The translations under genes were made by a program, and so were the position numbers. Shown one piece after another: positions 35,287-40,915 of a stretch of 64,000 bases of DNA. The notes beneath the pieces were generated by a model, which ran no database searches, was not told the DNA's origin, and saw nothing but the letters and a program-made list of their open reading frames with translations. Each line of letters begins with the position of its first letter. Position 1 is the first letter of the stretch. Origin of the DNA: Chitinophagales bacterium (GTDB taxonomy: Bacteria; Bacteroidota; Bacteroidia; Chitinophagales; UBA8649); contig JACJYT010000005.1 in NCBI GenBank assembly GCA_020635975.1, positions 114,409 to 178,408 on the forward strand, written 5' to 3'.

Positions 35287-35462
35287 TTTAACCCAAATTA
35301 TGCATTAGAAAATCTATTCCAAGCTGAAACACCTTTGAAATAAGCATTTCTTGCTGTTTTCGATTTCACCATAGCGGTGCTATGACAAAATCTGCAAACA
35401 GCCTTATTTCTTTGGTCTTTCAACTTTCATAACGAAGTTCTAATGCATAATTCGGGTTTAAA
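35287..35462. repeat. ~175-bp imperfect inverted repeat (MITE- or REP-like)
   Basis: The left end reads AACCCAAATTATGCATTAGAA and, on the opposite strand, the right end reads AACCCGAATTATGCATTAG, a near-perfect match of about 20 bp (left end given in part). Weaker complementarity continues inwards (GAAATAAG, GCTGTTT) to a perfect central hairpin CATAGC (35370-35375)/GCTATG (35379-35384). It has no coding capacity. The right terminus overlaps the TAA stop of the hipT gene (35458-35460). Confidence 0.7.
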
Positions 35463-36417
35463 GTTCAATTTGTTCCGATTTGTGCTTAATTAGTGCTTTG
35501 TATTTTTTTTTCATTCCTTCACTTAAGAAACTTTTTTCAATAAATTTTGACCATTTCGGGATCATCTTTTTATACTTTTTGAATATGTTTTCTATCACCT
35601 TTGGGTCTATATCTGCAGCTCTCATTGCAATTTCAAAATCTATCCTTTTAATTTTTTTCTTCTTGCCATTGAGGTTTAAAGCTAAATCCTCATCATCTCC
35701 GTCTACGACTAGTTCAGAGGCGACGAGATCATAGGCTGGGCACAAATCATATTCAGAATTTCTTTTTAAAAGTGAAAAGTTCTTAAGGTGCATATCATTA
35801 TTTCCTGTTAGAAAACTAAATAGCACCAATTCAAAAAAATTGATAACATTCAAGCCTGAATTTGAGCTATATTTTTTAATAGCCTTCGCTATTTGTTCAT
35901 AGGAACCTTTGTATTTATGTTCTGTCAATCGTTCTGTTATTTGGCACATGTCTTCCATATGACGCTTACCTCCATTGATTCTATCAATTCGTTTCGTTAT
36001 GTAAGCTACTTCACCAGACTTCAATCTAATAAGTGAATGCTCTACAGTTTTTAATTTGCTAAGCTCTGCTAAATGCATAGTTAGGTCTTCAATCTCTGGT
36101 AAACTTGCATACATTTTAGTTTGGGGTTTCAATATATATTCACCCCAAAGGCCAACAATTGTAAATTTTTCTGGTTCTGATGAGTTTTCCGAAAGACCAA
36201 GGGATAGTTTAGCTTGAACTCCTGTTACTGTTTTTTGACTTTTAAGGACTTGTTCGGCTAGCTCTAAAATTTGATTTTCTGTAAAATCTAAATCCGGGGG
36301 ATTAATTTTTCCGAAGAAGCTTTTACTACATTTTTGATGATACCCTTTTGAACCAGCTTTAGTGGTCAATTCATCAGTGTCAATTTCCTGATAACAATAA
36401 AGACATTTATTTTCCAT
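35458..36417 (-). CDS. hipT: HipT-like kinase toxin (HipA C-terminal part) with zinc-ribbon N-terminus
   Basis: 319 residues. An N-terminal Cys5-x2-Cys8 ... His27-x2-Cys30 ribbon is followed by the HipA kinase fold: glycine-rich loop TGVQAKLSLGL (~65-75), Lys97 in YILKPQT, Asp208/Asn213 in GNNDMHLKNF and the metal-binding AYDLVAS with Asp230. HipA-type kinases phosphorylate aminoacyl-tRNA synthetases such as GltX or TrpS and stop growth. The HipA N-terminal subdomain is missing and is encoded by the preceding gene, as in HipBST systems. It overlaps that gene by 11 nt. The target is unknown. Confidence 0.85.
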   Translation of the reverse strand: MENKCLYCYQEIDTDELTTKAGSKGYHQKCSKSFFGKINPPDLDFTENQILELAEQVLKSQKTVTGVQAKLSLGLSENSSEPEKFTIVGLWGEYILKPQTKMYASLPEIEDLTMHLAELSKLKTVEHSLIRLKSGEVAYITKRIDRINGGKRHMEDMCQITERLTEHKYKGSYEQIAKAIKKYSSNSGLNVINFFELVLFSFLTGNNDMHLKNFSLLKRNSEYDLCPAYDLVASELVVDGDDEDLALNLNGKKKKIKRIDFEIAMRAADIDPKVIENIFKKYKKMIPKWSKFIEKSFLSEGMKKKYKALIKHKSEQIEL

Positions 36418-36736
36418 TTTCTTCTTGTGCTTGAATTGATACTGCTCCTATACAATCATAGCAGGTTTTTAATAGTATACTCATCCTATCTCTTGGATTC
36501 AATTTCCAGCTTTTTTGTGCAATATCTAATAACCAACCTTCTGGAATTAATCCATCAAAGAATGGAAATAAAACTTTACTATAGTATGAATCATTGGAGA
36601 GTGGAAAAGTTACACTTATCGCCTCTGAATTTGCTTGTTTCACATAAGATTCTTCATAGCGAAAATGGTATCCATCTTCATCTTCAGTCAGTATTCCCGC
36701 CCACTTGTCATGCATGTACACTTTAGCTATTTTCAT
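36407..36736 (-). CDS. hipS: HipS-like protein (detached HipA N-terminal subdomain)
   Basis: 109 residues matching only the N-terminal subdomain of HipA: a beta-rich start (KIAKVYMHDKWAGILTEDED) and the conserved ISVTFPLSNDSY ... LFPFFDGLIPEGWLLDIAQ segment, then RMSILLKTCYDCIGAVSI. In characterised HipBST loci this small protein, not HipB, is the antitoxin of the kinase. It lies between hipB (14-nt overlap) and hipT (11-nt overlap), so all three are translationally coupled. The antitoxin role here is inferred from architecture. Confidence 0.82.
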   Translation of the reverse strand: MKIAKVYMHDKWAGILTEDEDGYHFRYEESYVKQANSEAISVTFPLSNDSYYSKVLFPFFDGLIPEGWLLDIAQKSWKLNPRDRMSILLKTCYDCIGAVSIQAQEENGK

Positions 36737-36935
36737 CTTTTTCTATTGGTAAGGGACCAAGTTCATGGTCGAATAACGATAATATTTGGTTGACTTTATC
36801 CATCATTAAAGATTCTTTTCCTTGTTCTAAATCACGAACAAATCGTAGGCCAACTCCAGCTTTAAAGGAAAGATCTTCTTGTGTTAATCCTAGTTTTTTG
36901 CGCCTTTTTTTTACGAATTGGCTTAACTTTTCCAT
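36723..36935 (-). CDS. hipB: HipB-like XRE transcriptional repressor
   Basis: 70 residues from ATG 36935. The frame stays open to 36974, but that part would run through the first operator, so the internal Met (MEKLSQFVKKRRKKLGLTQE) is the likely start. The XRE helix-turn-helix is clear: LGLTQEDLSFKAGVGLRFVR, DLEQGKESLMMDKVNQIL. It should bind the four palindromes upstream and repress the hip operon, alone or with HipS/HipT. Confidence 0.85.
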   Translation of the reverse strand: MEKLSQFVKKRRKKLGLTQEDLSFKAGVGLRFVRDLEQGKESLMMDKVNQILSLFDHELGPLPIEKDENS

Positions 36936-36943
36936 AATGTTAT

Positions 36944-37084
36944 TATACCTGTTCGGGTATAAATATACTAACAATAATTAAAAATATACCCGTTCAGGTA
37001 TAAAAATATAGAAATAGTAGTTTTCTATACCCGTTCGGGTATAAATATCTTTACTTATGAAAGAGTTATACCCTCTCAGGTATA
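36944..37084 (-). promoter_or_regulatory. hip operon control region: four phased 18-bp palindromic operators
   Basis: Four near-identical palindromes of the form TATACC-N6-GGTATA lie at 36944-36961, 36985-37002, 37026-37043 and 37067-37084; for example TATACCCGTTCGGGTATA at 37026. The start-to-start distance is exactly 41 bp in all three intervals, about four helical turns, while the 23-bp spacers differ in sequence. The first site is 8 nt before the hipB ATG. HipB of E. coli also uses a TATCC-type palindrome. AT-rich spacers contain TAnnTTT-like candidates for -7 boxes (e.g. TATATTTA on the minus strand near 36961-36968). Confidence 0.9.
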
Positions 37085-37488
37085 ATTTAATTACTAGGGG
37101 TTTGCTACAAAGCGCTGTGACTATTTGCTAGCTTAGGTTTGTAATTTTTAGCTTTTGTTGTGCTTTGTGTTTATTGTTTTGTACTTTCAAAATTATTAGA
37201 TTCAATTAGAACCACAATACTTTCTTCACAGACTTCAGTACTTTCGGTTGAATTAATCCTGACGCAGTTAACCCCTGAGCTCATCAGGTCATTAATAATT
37301 GCATTAAATAAATTCATAGTACTAAAATCAGTACTACAAATTGTATTATTCAAAGTGTTTTCACAATAATAACATACATTTTCTCAAGTATAACATTTCT
37401 TACATCAAGTTATAAAAAGAAAAACAATGCAAACGGCAGTAAATAGTTTATTCATATTAGTTTGTAATTCTGACTAACGTCCCATAAT
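37085..37488. other. Intergenic stretch between the hip operators and IS110
   Basis: About 400 bp of AT-rich DNA. Overlapping short frames exist on both strands (about 60-70 codons each), but none has a convincing start, motif or composition. The downstream end of the IS110 element must lie here, but its border is not visible. Confidence 0.4.
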
Positions 37489-38877
37489 TCATTGATTATT
37501 AATGCATTTTAGTTCCCAATTTTTACGGTCTCTTTCTTGAGAAAAGATGCCTAGTTCATTAGGATCTAATCCAAATCTAGCTATTTTTTTTCTAATAAGT
37601 GCAAGTTGTTTTCTTTTTTCATCAAGGAATATATAGGTAGTTCTAGGTTGGTACTGGACTTTTTTTGTAACCATATTCCAGAGAATAACTGCTATTTTTC
37701 TCGCCGTAGCTGTAATGGCTGCCTGTCTACCTTTTTTAAATGCCATCTTGTTAAAAAATCTACCTAGGTCTGATTCTTTGAGATTGCCTACTGCATTTGC
37801 AGCGTTTCTAAGCGCAATTTTAAGACGATTACTTCCTTTCGGTATTCTATTTGAAAGCGTTTTACCTCCAGATATTTTGTTGTTTGGAGCAAGTCTCAAC
37901 CAAGAAGCAAAATGCTTTGCTGTGCAAAATTTCATAAAACCTTTCGGACCTATTTCACTCATTACGGACAAGATAGTAGAGTGACTTACTCCTGGAATTT
38001 GATAAAGATCAACACCGCCAAAATATTGATAAGCTGCTCGGTTTAAATCTATGCCTTTGATAGAGTTTTTATTGTCTCTTTTGTAAGGTTTTGTTTTTGG
38101 ATTGCCATAGCTTGAATGTTGATTTATGTCTTGAAGCAATTGGGCTATCATCTGATCACATTGATCTATTTGCTTGAGATAAAATTGGTGTCTTTCAAAC
38201 TCTTGTTGTAATCCAAAAATATAATCTTCGCGTTCATTACTTACCAATGCTTTGGCAATCTCATCTTCAGATTTTCTACAATTATAATGTCTATTTTTTG
38301 CCAATTCATTTGGGTCAAGTATGCCACTACATATGTCTTCAATGATTTTTAAACCAGTGAGCCCTGTAACATCTCTAACCACTACATCTAGCCTAAAGTT
38401 GAGCAGTTTTAAAAATTTTTGCATTTTATTGGATGCATCTGCTTTTTGAGCTATTTGATTAGCTCTATGTCTAGTAAGGGTGCGCAATCTTTCTGTAAGC
38501 TCATCTGGCAAAAAACTGGATGGTAACAAACCTAAGGAGTGCAACTTTTGTATCCATTGACAGTCTTTTACATCTGTCTTTTTGCGGTTCATGCTCTTTG
38601 TAAATCGACCACTAGTAAGTACTACTTCAATGCCCGAGTTAATGAGTTCTACATAAAGATTTTGCCAATAATTTCCTGTACTCTCCAAAGCAACTGTGCT
38701 AATCATATTTTCAATAAGCCAGTTGCAAAGATCTGTAAGGTCTTGTGCATAGACACCAAACTCTTTAACGTCTTTGTCGGTTTGTCCAATAGCCACATAA
38801 TGGCTTCGACTTCCTACGTCAATGCCTGCACAATGTTCATTGACGATTTTCATTGTTGTTTTCTTTTCTTTGCTCAT
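37489..38877 (-). CDS. IS110-family transposase (DEDD recombinase)
   Basis: 462 residues. The N-terminal RuvC-like DEDD domain shows GIDVGSRSHYVAIG, ALESTGNYWQNLYVELI and KTDVKDCQWIQKLH; the C-terminal Transposase_20 domain shows LYQIPGVSHSTILSVMSEIG, FASWLRLAPNN, SGGKTLSNRIPKGSNRLK and ALRNAA. IS110 enzymes recombine without terminal inverted repeats and, as recently established, are guided by a bridge RNA from the element's own non-coding end. The gene seems intact. The start MSKEKKTTMKIVNEH is used; the inner Met is an alternative. A highly structured non-coding region lies upstream. Confidence 0.92.
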   Translation of the reverse strand: MSKEKKTTMKIVNEHCAGIDVGSRSHYVAIGQTDKDVKEFGVYAQDLTDLCNWLIENMISTVALESTGNYWQNLYVELINSGIEVVLTSGRFTKSMNRKKTDVKDCQWIQKLHSLGLLPSSFLPDELTERLRTLTRHRANQIAQKADASNKMQKFLKLLNFRLDVVVRDVTGLTGLKIIEDICSGILDPNELAKNRHYNCRKSEDEIAKALVSNEREDYIFGLQQEFERHQFYLKQIDQCDQMIAQLLQDINQHSSYGNPKTKPYKRDNKNSIKGIDLNRAAYQYFGGVDLYQIPGVSHSTILSVMSEIGPKGFMKFCTAKHFASWLRLAPNNKISGGKTLSNRIPKGSNRLKIALRNAANAVGNLKESDLGRFFNKMAFKKGRQAAITATARKIAVILWNMVTKKVQYQPRTTYIFLDEKRKQLALIRKKIARFGLDPNELGIFSQERDRKNWELKCINNQ

Positions 38878-38900
38878 TTTTTAAAATTTAATTAAAAAAT

Positions 38901-39099
38901 GGTTCTATAAAGATGTACTTTTGATATTGAAAATTATTCTGATCGGGGTTCCGTCAGCTGACGGACCACCATTGAAATTTATCAACTGCCCTGATGGCCT
39001 TATCAGGGCTTTTTCCATCTCGTACCAGAATGACGCCGGGACTTGTATCGAATAATCGCTACAGAGATACCATTTAAAAAACCGGTCTCTTATAGAACC
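38901..39099 (-). ncRNA. Candidate bridge RNA / structured left-end region of IS110
   Basis: The ~200 bp upstream of the transposase is bounded by a perfect 10-bp inverted repeat, GGTTCTATAA (38901-38910) and TTATAGAACC (39090-39099), which would form a closing stem. Inside are the hairpins GCCCTGAT (38988-38995)/ATCAGGGC (39002-39009) and the palindrome TCCGTCAGCTGACGGA (38950-38965). Size, position and multi-hairpin fold fit a bridge RNA with two internal binding loops, as in the IS621 group. This is inference; the ends and the loop-target matches are not proven. Confidence 0.5.
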
Positions 39100-39477
39100 T
39101 TTACAAAAATAAAATTTTCACTTTTAGTGGCTAATGCTCCCCTAGCACCCGTTAGCTGGCGAAGAAAATAAAAGTGGAGAAAAGCTTAATTTAGACTATA
39201 AACTTTTTGGAGCGCTTTATCGGGGGAATGCCGCACAACGTGCGTGTATAATCAATGTCCAACTATCTATACATTCACTATATCCACACTTTAAGATAAA
39301 GATAAGCAACCACATGAATTTTTTATAATTTTAATATGAATATTGGCTAAGTCTAAATTGGGCTTGGTTTTGTAGGGGCGCAAAGCGGAGAACCTAGCCT
39401 TTAAGTTGCTTAACTGTTCAACAAAGATTTGGTACATTTTTGAAAGATCCCGCTCAGGACAAGACATGCTAATAAAA
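39100..39477. other. Non-coding stretch beyond IS110 with a hairpin and an IS-end-like motif
   Basis: No gene found. A 58-bp fold lies at 39119-39176: outer arms CACTTTTA/TAAAAGTG, inner arms GCTAATGCT (39130-39138) and AGCA...TTAGC (39144-39156). At 39456-39466 AGGACAAGACA matches the reverse complement of the first 11 bases of the IS3-type element at 22052, so a degraded IS end is possible here. Confidence 0.4.
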
Positions 39478-39510
39478 AAGCCTCACCAAAAACTTCGGTG
39501 AGGCTTAAAA
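39474..39510 (-). terminator. Terminator-like hairpin, second behind sucB
   Basis: AAGCCTCACC (39478-39487)/GGTGAGGCTT (39497-39506), with a T-run on the minus strand. It backs up the terminator at 39562-39596. Confidence 0.6.
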
Positions 39511-39521
39511 ACTTTGCCCTT

Positions 39522-39546
39522 GTGGTAGGTGTTATCACCGTACCAC
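39522..39546. other. Compact hairpin between the two sucB terminators
   Basis: GTGGTA-GGTG-TTAT-CACC-G-TACCAC forms a 10-bp stem with one bulged G and a TTAT loop. Role unknown. Confidence 0.5.
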
Positions 39547-39561
39547 TTTAAATCTGTAAAC

Positions 39562-39600
39562 AAAAAAAGCCTCAATTGAATATCAACTGAGGCTTTCGCA
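39562..39600 (-). terminator. Intrinsic terminator of the sucAB operon
   Basis: AAAGCCTCA (39566-39574)/TGAGGCTTT (39588-39596), followed on the minus strand by seven T. It lies directly behind the sucB stop. Confidence 0.85.
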
Positions 39601-39614
39601 TTTAATTTGAGATT

Positions 39615-40904
39615 TTACATTCCCAAAAGCATGTCAATCGGATCTTCTCCAAGCAACATTTTTTCTGGATTTTCTAAATAGTCTTTTACTTGAACCAAGA
39701 AGCTTACCGATTCTTTGCCATCAATAATTCTATGGTCGTAGCTAAGCGCTAAATACATCATGTTCTTAATAACAATCTGTCCATTTTCTACCATAGGTCG
39801 CTCTTCAATTTTATGCATTCCTAATATAGCACTTTGAGGCGGATTAATAATAGGCGTAGATAATAAAGAACCAAAAACTCCACCATTCGTAATCGTGAAA
39901 GTTCCACCCGTCATTTCCTCCATGCTTAATTGTCCGTCTCTACCCTTAACCGCCAAACGCTTCACTTCTTTCTCTATACCATCCATGCTCAAAGATTCGG
40001 CATTTCTAATCACAGGAACCACAAGTCCCTTAGGAGTAGAAACCGCTATAGAAATATCTACATAGTCGAAATAGATAATGTTGCCATTCTCTACATCTAA
40101 CTGAGCATTCACGGCAGGGAATTTCTGTAAAGCAAGCGCACATGCCTTACCAAAGAATGACATGAAGCCTAAGCCAACACCGTATTTCTTATAAAAGCTA
40201 TCTCGGTATTTTTCTCTTAAATTTAAAATTGGTCCCATATCTACTTCGTTAAAAGTAGTTAGCATGGCCGTTGAGTTTTTAGCATAAACCAAACGCTCAG
40301 AAATAGTTTTTCTTAAACGAGAAAGTTTTTCGCTTTTTTCTTCTCTCGAAAAAGCCTTGCCTTGATCTAATAAAGCAGCCGCTCCTTGCTGTAAGGTAGC
40401 CGTTCCATTTTGCACTGCTTTTACCACATCGTCTTTCGTAATTCTACCACCGGGACCAGAACCAACTATGTAAGCTGGATTGATGTTGTTCTCTGCCGCT
40501 ATTTTAGCAGCAGCAGGAGAGGGGTGACCGCTAGCATGACTTGTAGCTTTAACTTCTTCCACTTTTTTAACAGGAGCTTCCACCGCTTTTGGAGCAGCTT
40601 CTACTTTTTCCACTTTCACTTCTTCGCTCGTGCTTTTAGCAGCACTGCCCGCAGGAGCTTCTACACTCGTATCTATCGTGCAAATAGCAGCACCAATCAA
40701 CAAGTCTGTGCCCGCTTCCACTAGAAACTTAATTTTACCACTTTTCTCGGCATATAATTCTTGCGAAGCCTTATCGGTTTCCATTTCACAAATAGCTTGA
40801 TCGATTTCAACGTAATCGCCATCTTCCACCAACCATTGTGCTAGCGTAACTTCTGTAATAGATTCTGCCAAATTTGGCACGGTCATTTCAATAATTTTCG
40901 ACAT
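39615..40904 (-). CDS. sucB: 2-oxoglutarate dehydrogenase E2 (dihydrolipoyl succinyltransferase)
   Basis: 429 residues. An N-terminal lipoyl domain with Lys45 in EMETDKASQE, an Ala/Lys/Glu-rich linker, a peripheral subunit-binding domain (HPSPAAAKIAAENNINPAYI ... GRITKDDVV) and the C-terminal catalytic domain with the SYDHRIIDGKE active-site motif. It transfers succinyl groups to CoA in the TCA cycle and forms the core of the complex. It follows sucA by 11 nt on the same transcript; the E3 subunit gene is not in this window. A terminator follows. Confidence 0.96.
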   Translation of the reverse strand: MSKIIEMTVPNLAESITEVTLAQWLVEDGDYVEIDQAICEMETDKASQELYAEKSGKIKFLVEAGTDLLIGAAICTIDTSVEAPAGSAAKSTSEEVKVEKVEAAPKAVEAPVKKVEEVKATSHASGHPSPAAAKIAAENNINPAYIVGSGPGGRITKDDVVKAVQNGTATLQQGAAALLDQGKAFSREEKSEKLSRLRKTISERLVYAKNSTAMLTTFNEVDMGPILNLREKYRDSFYKKYGVGLGFMSFFGKACALALQKFPAVNAQLDVENGNIIYFDYVDISIAVSTPKGLVVPVIRNAESLSMDGIEKEVKRLAVKGRDGQLSMEEMTGGTFTITNGGVFGSLLSTPIINPPQSAILGMHKIEERPMVENGQIVIKNMMYLALSYDHRIIDGKESVSFLVQVKDYLENPEKMLLGEDPIDMLLGM

Positions 40905-40915
40905 GCTTTTATAAT

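Noticed and set aside
36944..37084. Four regularly spaced repeats as a mini-CRISPR
   Set aside because: The units are 18-bp palindromes in a promoter with 23-bp AT-rich spacers, next to an XRE repressor; operators explain them better.
37160..37369. Overlapping short frames on both strands (69 codons plus, 60 codons minus)
   Set aside because: No recognisable motif or start signal; neither is supported over the other. The minus-strand frame, Ser/Thr/Asn-rich, could be a small gene but evidence is lacking.
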